Assembly: GCA_030490835.1 (NCBI GenBank) | Contig: CM059971.1 | Location: forward strand, 49,648,012-49,712,011 | Source of the DNA: Annona cherimola | Taxonomy: Eukaryota > Streptophyta > Magnoliopsida > Magnoliales > Annonaceae | Direction of reading: 5' to 3' | Length of the DNA: 64,000 nucleotides | Shown: positions 1 to 13,500 of the stretch, one piece after another | How positions within the stretch are numbered: the first letter of the stretch is position 1 | How the letters are laid out: every line of letters begins with the position of its first letter | Notes under the pieces: generated by a model | Database searches by the model: none | What the model saw: only the letters and a program-made list of their open reading frames with translations | Told to the model about the DNA's origin: nothing | Program-made: the position numbers and the translations under genes

Positions 1-620
1 AGTGGTTGACATCAATATGCATAAGGACATGAATATGCGTAAGGTGTATATGAGTTGGAGGTCTAAAGTTCGAAGATGGGTTGATGCATTTGGCTTGTTT
101 ATTTCAAGCCCAATACGCTTTTGTCAGTTGTCCAACCATTCAATATAGGTGATATAATTAAAAAAAGTTGGATAATAATTCAATACTTACTATAAGCACA
201 TAGACTTCATGCTTATCTTTGATTTTTTAATTTTAAAATATATATTTTTAAATTTAGGCCATTTATCACATTGAACATATCTTCTTGTGTCTTGCTAAGA
301 AGAACTTTCATTCAAAACTTATATCAACTACTAAAATTTTTAAAAATGTAGAGTAGGAATATAATATATAAAAGTTTACAACATATGTAAGGATAAATAT
401 CATAAAAGGTTGACATTTTTAAAAATTATTTTAAGATTTAAAATTAAGGGTAAGAATAGAGCCTCCATGGTTATAGTAAATATTGAACCACTATCTATAA
501 AAGTTTTATAATATACATATAATTTTTTAATTGGTATTTTATACACTACAACAACTAAGATTACAATCATAGATGGTTTATAAATTAAATACAACTAAAT
601 TAACATGTTTATAAAAAAAA

Positions 621-1097
621 TTTGGGCTTTTCTTAAATATACATACTACGTTTAACCTTAGTCTCAAATATACCCATTATGGTTCAAAAATTTCAAATAT
701 ATCCACTGCGTTTGCATGTAATCTCAAAAATACCCACTGTATTACAAACGTTAATAAATGCCGTTAGTTTATTTGTAAAATTATTAATATGCCCATCGAA
801 TTTAAGGTTTGATCCAAAATTTTGAATATCATAACTCATCGCTACCTTAATTATACAAAAATTTTAAACGTAGAGTGCTCTAATTTTATTCCCATTTCAT
901 TTTATTTTATTTTTTATTATTTTACACTAGGGGTGTTTTTGGCATTTAGGAATATATAACCAACATTTGAACAGATGACCGTTAACTAACTTAACGGCCT
1001 TTAACGAAGTGGACATTTTTGAAAATATATACAAATGTAGTGAATATATTTGGGATTAGGGTCAAATACTGAAGGTGTATTATGAAAAAATCCAAAG
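621..1097. repeat. Fold-back (inverted-repeat) MITE-like element in the upstream region
   Basis: The two ends are imperfect inverted repeats of each other. The left end reads as cttttct-type sequence followed by repeated 'atatac..cactgcg' phrases, and the right end is its diverged reverse complement (a stretch around 1015-1097 mirrors 621-720). The interior is AT-rich and has no coding frame. It most resembles a degraded non-autonomous DNA transposon. The superfamily is not clear because no clean target-site duplication is visible. The remaining flank (1-620 and 1098-1269) shows nothing I can name. Confidence 0.4.
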
Positions 1098-1347
1098 ATT
1101 TAAAAAAAAAACAAAAAATGTTTTTAGACCGGCTGTGAAATGATCAGCCGTCGTTAAAACAGGAGATTAGGATTTCCTCCTTATTCTGGCTGCTGTGCCG
1201 TGGACTGTGCGTGCCCTGTACCTCCTTTGGACTGTCTGTGGTCGCCGGCCAGCCTGTTAGCCTGTTCGGACATGTTTGCGGAAGCGTCGACAGATGCTTT
1301 CGTCCCACCAATCCTTTAAAACTTACTATCGCTTAATATCGGCGTTG

Positions 1348-1414
1348 AACGGTTCAGATCACTGTTCGCCCGTTGTGGTTGCTGCACAGATTAGTCGAGC
1401 GTCTATAACGGCTC
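1348..1414 (+). promoter_or_regulatory. Two MSA-like AACGG motifs (mitosis-specific activator type)
   Basis: AACGGTTC lies at 1348-1355 and AACGGCTC at 1407-1414, in the same orientation and about 60 bp apart, 167-233 bp before the kinesin start codon. A third AACGGCCT lies at 993-1000. AACGG is the core of the MSA element bound by three-repeat MYB (MYB3R) factors, which drive G2/M transcription of plant cytokinesis genes. The seen facts are the motifs and their position. Regulation by MYB3R is inferred from the family and from the cytokinetic role of the downstream gene. Confidence 0.5.
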
Positions 1415-1436
1415 AGCGAATATTCAAAATCAAAAC

Positions 1437-1470
1437 CCTCTCTCTCTCTCTCTCTCGCTCTCGCTCGCTC
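1437..1470 (+). repeat. CT/CTCG microsatellite in the probable 5' leader
   Basis: An almost pure (CT)n tract grading into CTCG repeats lies about 110 bp upstream of the start codon. Pyrimidine-rich tracts like this are common around plant transcription starts and 5' UTRs. I did not find a convincing TATA box, so the transcription start is not placed. Confidence 0.7.
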
Positions 1471-1580
1471 GGACAACAGCTGTTTTTTGCCCGTCTCATT
1501 CTCCCTCTTATCCCCCTCGACATTTCTAGGGTTTCATCTTCTCTTCTCTTCTCTTTCTCGTTTCATCGCTCGTTGCTGAA

Positions 1581-4500
1581 ATGAAGGGCTCGTCCAATCC
1601 GAAGAACGGTATTCCGAGAGGGATTTCACTTTCTGAAGCACCTCATTCCAATTCCCCTTCCCCTTCCCCTTCCCCTTCCCCAAACCCTTGTTCTCAGAAG
1701 CACCAGAAACCACTGCGGCGAGCCAGATCTGGATCGGAGAATGTAGATCCAAACACGATCTCAGATACTTTCCTCCAATCACCTTCTCCAGCATACAAGG
1801 CCCCCGCTGCCCCAAAAATGAGAAGCCCACTGCCACCGCGCCCACCCTCAAATCCTTTGAAAAGGAAACTGTGCATGGATGCTGCTACTTTTGAGAATGC
1901 CACTCCAGCCGCTAACGATTCTGGTGTCCAGGTATGTTCTCTTCAATCCCTATTCTGGTTTTGCGATATTGTCATCTTTTTTTTTTTTTTTTGAGAATTG
2001 ATACTAAAGAGTCAGTTTTTCTTGCTCTGAGAATGGAGATCGTAGCTGAACTCTAACTTGCTAGATTTTAGCTTTTAGATTAAAGAAAAATCGTATGGCT
2101 TGGTTTTCTACAGGCATCATTTTCTTTTAAAAATTCATTTTTGACGAGTGGACTCTGTGATCTGGCTCATTACATTAATATCCAGATCTCGAACAGTTTG
2201 TCTACATGTGAGAAATGCTAACTGCCTGTGATTTGGACCATTATATTTACTAAGAATGAACAAATGGATGATATTTGGTTTTTCTTCCTGGCTTGGCCTC
2301 ATCTGGTTTAGGTAATTGTCCGAATTCGGCCTCCAAACAAGGAAGAGGAAGAAGGGAAACAGATAGTGCAGAGGATTTCATCAAATTCCTTGTCCATCAT
2401 TGAACATGTGTTCACTTTTGACTCTGTTGCTGATACAGATTCAACCCAGGTTGGGCTTCATTCATGTTTGTGCTCCTTGGTTTCATAATTGAACTGTTAA
2501 CATGCAGTAGAGACATAATTCATTTGTTTAACAATCAGTTTTCTATCCAAGTAGCTAGATACGGAAAATAGGAAATGTCTATCACTTGTTTCTGACACCT
2601 CTAAAATATCTCTTTCTAGAAACACATCCTCATGATTATTATCTGCCTCAAATGCCCCCAAATTTAGCTGTTTTTCAAATTTAATGACATTATGCGTCTA
2701 TTAATATGTGGAGACTGATGTTTGTCCAACAAATGTTGTTAGCAAACTTTGATCCATAATCAGATTCTAGCACCATTATCAAGGCCGAATGGATAACATT
2801 GAGATGAAACTACAGTGAATGTACTGTATGATATACTTTTCGATCTTTATATAATAATAGGATGTTTAAAGTGCCCCTAAATTAAGTTGTTTTGTCAAAT
2901 ATGATGATAGTATAAGATTTTGATAAATGTAATAGTTTTCTATTCATTTGGCTTTATTCATTTTTTTATTAAGGGGAATTATGAAATGCCTTGGTTTGGT
3001 ATAATCTCAAATAACATTTTATTGTTCCAATTATTTACAAAATTCCTCTTGAACTTTGTTGAAAACCATAATATTCACCTCAATTAAAAAAGCTAGCAAA
3101 ACGAAAATCTTTCCATTAGCACATGAAAATTTAAGATTTATGGATCTAGTAAAGGTTACACACAAAATTTAATCTATTCCTTATTCTGCTGTTGATAATA
3201 AGTAAAAATAACTAGAATTTTTTTTTTGGCTTAGTTTAATTAATAAATTTGAATATATTATTTTTAGCCATTAATATCAAAGGAAACGATAAAGAATTAG
3301 TGACTAACTATTACATTCAATTCTATGCTCCAAATATCTGATTTGCTTCACTAGCCTCATAAATGTTTCTTTATGTGATTAATGTCATGGTCGTTTTCTA
3401 TGAATATCTAACTTGCACGGTGGAGTGTTTACTTGAATTACACACAGTTGTCTATGGTAAGGCATGCAACTGAGGTGCTATTTGCAGTTTTTATATTTTT
3501 TGGCAAGTTCAATTGGGTGCCCCACAAGTGTATCCAAGGTGCAAGAGGCATGCCTGAGTATGCCTGAAGCCTAGAAGCATGCCTAGGCACATCTTTAACA
3601 AGTACGATTCTATGTATGGCATCTTAGAGAAAACCAAAGGGACTTTTTCTCTAAGCTGTTGTTATAGAGATCCCAAGAGCAGGGGAGGCTCTCTCTTTAG
3701 TGCTAAAGGAGTCCACTATCCCATAGCAATGTAAAGGTTGCAAAACTCAATCATGGGCTTTCATGTAATAAGTTATAGGGTTAAAGTGAGGTGCAAATCA
3801 ATTTCAAATAGGACAGGCCTGAAAACAAAAAATTTCTGGAGGTCATGTTGGAATACCATAATCAAACGAAAAAAGGAAGTCATTTAATAAGTTATCGGTT
3901 TAAAGTAAGGTGCAAATCAATTTCAAATAGGAGAGACCTGAAAACGAAAAATTTCTGGAGAAGTCATGTTGGAATACCATGGTCCAAAGTAAAAAATGTG
4001 AGATAATGGGGGTGTTTGGTAATCCATAAAAGTTTTCAAGTTAAAACTTTTCAATCTAAAACTTTTCACTCTCAACAACTACCCTATTTTTTAATCATTT
4101 TTTCACATTTTTCTATACAACTACCCTACTTTTCAATCATTTCCACACAACTACCAACACAACTAACCTATATATTTTAACTTTATCCTATTTATTCCTC
4201 ATTATTACCCCTATCATATCACATCATTTGACAACTTCTACTCTCTACAACTTTTCATCAAAAGTTTTATCCATTCCCAAACACACCCAATGAATATAAA
4301 TCTAAGCCACTAATTAATAATCTTATGGATCCTTTGATGAAATTCCATGCAACAAAAGTCATGAAATCATAACATAAACGTGTGAAAACAATGTTGACAA
4401 GGGCTATAATCTTCTGGTTTGGTACATAAGATAGTTTTGCCTAAAATTCCAGCAATATGATGCATACGGAGATAGCCCAAAAAAGAAAAAATGAAAAAAA

Positions 4501-7500
4501 GAAACATGATGCTGCTTCTGGCCATTGCAAGGCAAAATCATGCAACAGAGTGAAGCATCTGACCATTCTATAAGACATGGCTCCAAATTTTACAGTACCA
4601 TGGCTGCATGACGTTTTTGGTTGTACAATGATTGGCGGCCAGATAAAAAAGAGAAGAAAGAAACTTTCGGTACTTTGTTGCATTTTTTGTATTCAGTAAG
4701 GACTGTTCAAAAAATTGTGACTATGATATGCAGTGTAAAAGGCCAAAAATACTACTAATATTTGCCGTGGTTGGCCTTAACATTGGTATCAAATTGATGT
4801 AACTGGGGATGAGGAAGAAATTATAAGAAGATAAAAGATCCTCTCAAATGGATGATAAGGGAAGTAAGGAGAGAAAATTGTATTAATAATTTAGGGAAGA
4901 TAAGATGTAATTACAAAGTAAAGGGAAACCAAAAAACACTTTTCTATCAATTCATCAATGTTGGAACCAATTACTAAAAGATGAAACATTATTTATAGGA
5001 AACATGTACAAAATAAAATCCAAATTCAAACATCTACAAAATAAAATCAAATTCAGCTACGAGCTTAATAACTATCCTAAATAAAATCAATAAAAAGAAT
5101 TTGAGTCATCAGACATGTTGATGAGTTTATCTACGCTTTCATCACTTGAGGCTTAAGTCAAACACCCTAAAACTTCAAATGTTCTAAATTTCAAAAAAAA
5201 AAAAAAAAATCCGAAGAACTTCCAAATCTAGGAGTGTAATCATTCATCATCATCATCATCATCATCATAAGCCATTTCCCACCTATGTGGGGTCGGCTGC
5301 ATTGATTCTGTTACGCCATTCTTGGCGATTTAAGACTAAATTTTCTATAATTTGTAATATTTTTAAATCTTATTTAATTACTTCCATCCATGTTTTTTTG
5401 GGTCTTCCTCTCATTCTCCTACCACCTTCTACTTGGATAGACTCTGTTTTCCTAACCGGTGCTACTTCAGGCCTCCTTTTAACATGACCAAACCATCTTA
5501 ATCTATTTTCTCTCATTTTATCATAAATTGGTCTCACTTTTAAGTTTTCTCGAATTACTTCATTCCTAATTTTATCTTTTCTTGTTTTACCACTCATCCA
5601 CCTTAACATTCTCATTTCCGCTACGCTCATTTTTTGTATATGTTGCTCTTTAACTGCCCAACATTCTGCCCCACAAAGCACAACAGGTCTAATCGTAGTC
5701 TTATAAAATTTTCCTTTTAGTTTGATTGGAACACGACGGTCACATAAAATTCCTGACGCACTTCTCCATTTCTTCCATCCTGCTTGAATTCTATGTATTA
5801 TATCTTTCTCGATTTCCCCGTTCTCTTGAACTATTGATCCTAAGTACCGAAAGTGATTAGTTCTTGTTACTGCTTGATCTAAAATCTTGATTGGTTCCTC
5901 ATCCGGGTTCTCACTATTATTAAATTTGCATTTCATATATTCAGTTTTTGTGCGACTAATTTTAAAACCATTAGATTCTAAAGCATCTACACCATTAGGA
6001 GTGTAATCATTAAGGAGAGAAAATTGTATGAATAATTTTGGGAAGATAAGATGTAATTACAAAGTAAAGGGAAACCAAAAAACACTTTTCTATCAATTCA
6101 TCAATGTTGGAACCAATTACTATAAGATGAAACATTATTTATATGAAACATTTACAAAACAAAACCCAAATTCGAACATATACAAAATAAAATCAAATTC
6201 AGCTATGGGCTTAATAAATAACCTAAATAAAATCAATAAAAAGAATTTGAGTCATCGGACTTGCCGATGAGTTTATCTATGCTTTCATCACTTGAGGCTT
6301 AAGTCAAATACCCCCAAAAATTCAAATGTTCTAAATTTCAAAAAAAAAAAAAAAAACAAAAAAAAATACTTCATAATCTAGGAGTGTAATCATGTTATGT
6401 TCTGCATTAAAACCTAAGGGATTTTTATTTAGAGAAATCTAGATGATGTGATGACTCTTTTCTTTTTGTCATGAAAGAGAGTTTGAAGCTAGGATGCATC
6501 CATTTATGACCAATAGGAAAAAGTGATTTGATTTTTAAATTGCATGCTCATGTTGATGCACCTGTTAGTGATATGCAATAAATACACCAATAGAAATATT
6601 TAGCTTGATTGCTTTTATGACACATGCTAAACAAGATCAAATGTAGTTATGTGGGCGTAGCAGAATATTGAAGGTAGACTCAAATTGGTTGGACTGATAA
6701 ACATACAATTTTTAATCTCTTAAGAATGACTTCATAAATTTTTTTATTTAGATTACATCTTCAATAACATTAAAAATAATAAAATCAGGTGACAAGATTA
6801 CGGGTGTGTTTGGGAGGTGATAAAAATTTTAGAGGTAAAAGTTTTTGAATTGAAAAAAAATGATGTGATATGATAAGGGTAATGATGAGGAGTATTTAGA
6901 ATAAAGTTAAAATAGATAGGTTAGTTGTATGAGTAGTTGTGTAGAAATGATTGAAAAATAGGGTAGTTGTATGGAAAGATGTGAAGAAATGATTAAAAAA
7001 TATGATATTTATGGAGAGTGAAAAGTGTTAGATTGACATTTTTTATTTATTGCCAAACGCACCCTACATTTTTTATGACCTTGATTGGAGACAACATTAA
7101 TTTTCAAAGTTGTATAACTGGTTTCTTTTATTAAAATTGATTCTTTATGTACAACTTTAATAAATGATGAATCAAATCAGGGAGTTTGATTTTAACCATG
7201 ACCTTCAAGAGACCAGTGCAGATAAATTAAGAGATTCTGTTGTTTGGAAAAAGAATGTGACCTAGATCCTTGAAGTAATCAAAAGATATAAAAGGGAACA
7301 TTGTAAAATCTAAAATTTTATACAATATTACAATTCTAGAAACATTTGGTTGGGGGGGGGGGTGTATAATTTACATCCAGTAGAAAAAATAATTTTTTTT
7401 CGTCTAACCATCAAATTTCTTTTATTGGAGCAGCAAGATATATTTGAGCTTGTAGGCATTCCACTGGTGGAGAACTGTTTGGCAGGGTTTAACAGTTCTA

Positions 7501-10500
7501 TCTTTGCATATGGACAGGTATCGTCACCCCAATTAGAGATCTTTTTTTACTTATTTATGTTTTTCTAGTAATATTGAATTTAACTTTCCTTGAAGATGAC
7601 AAAAAATAATAATTCTAATGTAATTTAATGGTTAAGACTGGTAGCGGAAAGACATATACCATGTCAGGACCACCAAATGCCTTGGTGGAAGACAATCCAA
7701 CGAGTAGTCAGCAGAAAGGATTAACTCCTCGCGTCTTTGAACGACTTTTTGCACGAATAAGTGAAGTGAGTTTCACTGTTATTTCTCAATGCCGTGCTTA
7801 TGCTTAATCACTATTGTGTTTCAATTCCGTTATTTGACTTCTATTTATCACTTGAAGGAGCAAGTTAAGCAAGCTGACAAACAGTTGAACTATCAATGTC
7901 GCTGCTCATTTTTAGAGGTATTTCTATCATTTTCCTTTCAATTTCTTCTATACTTGTCCCGAGCCAGATGTAGGAGCTTTGGGGTATGTTCGTTTTTAAG
8001 TAAAACTTTTTATTCTCCACAACTACCTAATTTTTTAATTATTTCTTCACATATTCTTATATAAACTACCATACTTTCCAATCATTTCTACACAACTATC
8101 CACATAACTAACCTATATATTTTAACTTTATTGTCTTTATTCCTCATTATTACCCCTATCACGTCACATCATTTTCTGTCATTTCAACAACTTTTACACC
8201 ACAAAATTTTCATTCAAAAGTTTTATCAATTCCCAAACACACCTTTAGTTTTAAAAAACTACTTTGAAAAATTTAAGAGGGGAGGTGCTAGGGCAGTTTC
8301 CCATCCTCAGCTCCATATAAGTCTATCCATACACTTAGCTTCCTTCAGTATCAGTTACAATGAACAAAAAATAATTCATTATTGTTTTCAACCAGATATA
8401 TAATGAGCAAATTACAGATTTGTTGGATCCAAACCAAAGGAACCTTCAGGTAACAGTTGTGCCTGTGCTAGTATTATTTTTCATTCTTGGATAGATTAGG
8501 TATAATAGTCTTTTGATTTCTGTTTTGCCCGAATCTTTTCAGATTAGAGAAGATGTCAAGTCTGGTGTGTATGTTGAGAATTTGACTGAGGAGGAAGTTT
8601 CTACAATGAAGGATATAAGCAAGCTTCTAATAAAGGTGTGTTTAATGTTATCTTTTCTTCTTTCTTTCATCTTCTGCAAATAAAAAAAGTAGGCCCATTC
8701 TTGCCCATGTCATATTCGATTGCATAAGAGCATCTATCTCTCTCCATTATTGACCTCAATTGAACCAAAATTTGAACAGAAACTGATCCTTTTACCACCA
8801 TTTGTCACTTTGATCTTTGTGTTATTTTGGGTCTTTTGAGTTAAACCTTGAAAAATAAATGCATGTCCTGTAATTTCTCTCTTTAATAAATAATATAATT
8901 ATTTATTGTGGTTGAAATTATCTCACCCAAATCACATTTCCATGAACCCTAATTTGAGAATTTGACTCAGTACAGAACAAAATTGTTGTTTCTCTCAAGA
9001 TACATTCTTTTTGTCCTTTCTAAATGTCAGATTTTATACACACTTTATATTTTCTTATTTCAATATTAAATTAAAAATCTATTTCATATATTAGATCTAA
9101 AATTATTATAAATTTTGAATATTAAAGTTTATTTTGCATAAGATTAGTTAGTATATCAAGATAACAATACAGTTCTTGACATAATTATTTCTATGTTCCT
9201 CTTCTTCTTCTTCAACATCATCATAATCATCTTTTGTCACTCTTGAGTATAATTATTATAGCTAAAATCACTCTATCCATATATTGTTCCTTGGCCCGCC
9301 AACATTCTATCCAAAACATGGCTGTTCACTCATGAAAATTTGAATGTCACTCATGGCAGTTCATTCAAAGAAAATGTCTAATATAAAACCTTATATTTAA
9401 TTGCTTATACTTTGTTTTAGTTAGGAATTCCCCAGGTTTGTTGATATACTGCATTTAATTTCATGATTTTTCATGTTCTTGGTATTTGAGGATTGGATCG
9501 GACAATGTCACAGGGCTTGGCAAATAGGAGAATTGGCTCCACTAGCATAAATGCAGAGAGCTCACGCTCACACAGTGTTTTTACTTGTGTTGTTGAATCT
9601 CGTTGCAAGGTAACAATTGATTCTTTCCAAGGAATTTGTCTTTAACAGTAGCAACTTGATGAGGTTTTTGCTTCTCTTTTTCGTTGAAAGTGTTTTTGTT
9701 TTTCTTTGTCTTCATGAATTTTATAAGTCGTTAGGCTCATGCATATTTTATTAGTGATAATATCGCTGAAGCGTTATTATGCAAAAAAATGCATTGGTTT
9801 CATTATGTTATGCATCCTTCAAGTCTTGGCATCCGAATCCTTCTCATGCAGTATTTTTATAAATTAATTTGATTAATGCACTTCGAAATGTGCCCTGAAA
9901 GTTCATTTATAAATTGCAAAGCTGTACACTTGTTTCCCAATGCTTCAGAATTGATTCCTACAGCTCGACTGATGATACAATTTGTGCTAAAGTTGAACAA
10001 AAACTGGATGAGACAACAATAACAATGTGAATTATGGTCTGTTTGCTGTGACCAGTGTTTGCTTTAATCGATAGAATTCAATTTATTGGTCATGCCAGAA
10101 AAAATAAAATCGTTTTATTGGAGATATTTTCGATTTTATCAGAGAAATTTATTGGTAAAATAAAATTTCTAGGTGATTATGTTGATAAGGCAAACACGGG
10201 TTGTGACCTGCCAGGGCATCTCATAAAAACCTAGACAGACATGCTAATATCCATTTATTATTAGTTGGATCCATTATAACTTGTTTTGAGCAATAAAACT
10301 AGTAATGGTTGATCAAGCATTCGAAAATAGAAGCTTTAGAATTGAGCTTGACTGGCAATAAACTTTGTTTCATCAAAACTAGTTGGTCACGTAACTCGTT
10401 TTAGTCCATTTATAATTTTTAAGGCACAAGGGGCAATAAGGCTAAAAGGGCACTTGGGGCCTAGGCAGTAGAAACAAGTTGCATAGGTACGCCATGCAAC

Positions 10501-13500
10501 TGAATGAAGCAAGGTGCATATTCCAGAAAATCCATAAACAAAAAATATATTAATAAGGATTTATTTAAATGCGAAATATAACTGTTATCTTTCTTCACAT
10601 TACTTACTGTGCACTGTTATTTAGGATTATTATGAACCGTTAGGGATCCGTTCATGAAAATAAAAACATTGTTTTCCACTCCTTCCCCCCCCCCCATTTT
10701 TCCACATCTTCCCATACAACTATCCTCTCTGTTTCAATTTTTTTCTCTCTACTCCTAATCATTGCCCTGTCCATTTCAAAATGTTTTTCATGAAGTAATT
10801 TTCTTCATTTTTTTTCTTTCCCAAACAGACCCTAGATAATAAAATTCTGTAAATAATACTGGAAAAGCATAAATCAAAAGTTAATCTCATAGTAACTGAA
10901 CACAAGAAAATACTTCAAATAAGAAATTAACTGCATTATAAGCATGCAAAAAAAATCCTTATATTACTTGCTTTTTAACTTGTATTTTGTAAACCAATAC
11001 AATGCGAACCACTAGACATCCTCTCTTTCTGCCCCTTTTCCTTTCCTCTTGCCTCCCACAATTTGAGCCTAGGGCTCCACTCACTTTCCACATAATAGTT
11101 TTTTGTAAATCATGTAATAATAAATAATCCTGAATTAGGCACAATGCATTCTGCATCATGCATTGACCATGAAGCATTTCTTCCATTGGTTTAATGTAGC
11201 TTTAGTCATAATTCATGGGGTTATATACTGTTCTTCAAAGATTTCTTATTGTTACAGGGCACAGAAGATGGTCTAAGCAGCCTTAAGGTCAGCAGAATCA
11301 ATCTTGTTGATCTAGCTGGATCAGAAAGGCAGAAACTCACAGGTGCAGCAGGAGAACGTTTAAAAGAAGCTGGGAATATTAATCGCTCCCTTTCCCAGCT
11401 TGGGTATGAATAACATGACTAATCCATTTGTGTTCTTCGTTCTCATTTATTTTATTCGGAAAGAATCCAAGAAGAAACCCTAGAAGATCGACTTTGACTT
11501 AAAGTATCCATTGAACTTATGAAGCTTTTTTGCTAGTTTCAAAGGCAAATTACATTTCAATAATGTTACTCACCTTTTATCGACAGTAAATCCATAAGTC
11601 CACCCTAAGGTTTTAACAGCATGAATCTCGTGATCTGAAAATCTTACTTCATAATCAAAGCAGCAGTTGAAGCATTTTAGGTCCCTGGTTTTAGGTAACA
11701 CACCCAACTAGCCGAGCCCTCACTTCATATGTAAGATTAACTAGCTGTAATGCTATGTTGTCTGGGTGCGGACAAATGATTATTCTTATTATATCATCTC
11801 ATCATTTTTCAATCTGTTGGGATGAGTGTCAATCATGTCAGTCTAACATCCCCAAGATCACATTCAAGCAATTATGAGAGAAAAACCATAAGCTTACCAT
11901 AATATATATGACCCATAATACAAAAGCCAAGGATTTAAACATTTTTACAATTATCCCAAAAAGCTTTAGTTCTTAAGCAATTCTATAAAAGAAGATATTA
12001 GTGTGGAATCTTCATCTAGAGGGTAATCTTTTTAATCCCTGCTTGGCTGAACTTTCCCATCTCTAGTGTCCAGTTCTTGAAATCCAGTCTCTCCTGCTTA
12101 CATTCTAAAAAGAACATGATATGAATTAGAAGCCTAATAAGTAAACAAGTGCCTTTAATAAAAGTAAGGTGTGTTTGGGAAGTGATAAAATTTTTAGAAT
12201 AAAAGTTTTTGGTGTAAAAGTTTTTAAAATGGAAGAAAATAACGTGACATGGTAGGGGTAATGATAAGGAGTAAAGAATAAAGTTAAAATAGATAAGTTA
12301 GTTTATGGGTAGTTCTATAGAAATGATTGAAAAGAAGAGTAGTTGTATAGTAAGATGTGAAGAAATAATTAAAAAAATAGGATAATTGTGAAGAGTGAAA
12401 AGTTTTGTAGTTAAACAAACACACCCTTAGTAAAGAAAACCATGGTAGCAAACATGCACATGATGCCTATTTGTAATAGTCTAGATAAATGCATGAGCTA
12501 CAAGGCCTCCGAAATGCGAGTCTCCGTGTTTGTAGGAATTCTGTGTTCTCCTCCAAAGGGGGATTTGACCATTTTCCCTTCGAATCTTACAGCCTCTCAA
12601 ATGAGGGACTTAGCTTGCTCAAGGACTTATTGCACCTGTGAATGAAATGCTTTAACCACACTTGCTAGTGCATGATTTTTTTGTTTTTGTTTTTTGTTTT
12701 TTATTTTTTATGTTACAAAAAACATTCAGGTCTATCCCAAACTTATGTCAGTATTATGTATGATTGATCACATAAACAGCTTCGTCTTATTATAGGGAAA
12801 AAACTCTATGATTCTGGATACTAAGTTTTATTGTTACCAGTACATTTTTGTTCATTTTCAAAACAAGGACTTAAGCCTGCTTGGAAGCAGAAAAGTAGGA
12901 TAACGCATTGTACCAGATTAGCTCTAAAGTAGGGCCAGATATTCATTAAACGTATAGGATGTACCTTTTGGCCTATCTTTTACAAATCCACATCCAATCA
13001 GATACCAATTTTCACTATTGAAAGTCAAACTTATATGGCCATAGAAAAAGGTTTTAATGAAGCAATTGCTCTCTATGTATAAAAATATGAGTCTAATGCC
13101 ATAACTTGTATATAATGTTCTTCAGAAATGTTATGGAATCACTGAGTGAGAATTAAAACTAATGGTTTGTTTTGGTGAGAGTAAAATGACAAAAAAAAAA
13201 AAGGAAATTTTTTTTTGAGAAAAAAGTTTGAAAAAGTGAATTTTTGATGTGAGGTAATGATTAGAGTAAAGAGAATATAGATAAAACAAATATGGTAGTT
13301 GTATGAAAGGATGTGAAAAATAATTGAAATATAAAGGTAGTGTAATAAAAAAATAGGATAGTTGCATAATTAAAATGTCAAATCATACCAAAAAATTTGT
13401 AGGTGAAGCCGAAAAAACCCCCCCCTCCCCAAATGCTCAATTTTTTTTTTAATTATAATTGGGCCATCCACCTTGGATGATCAGATACTTGATGGACGTG

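Noticed and set aside
1270..1317. Upstream ORF of about 15 codons before the kinesin
   Set aside because: A short ATG frame exists, but the transcription start is unknown and may lie downstream of it.
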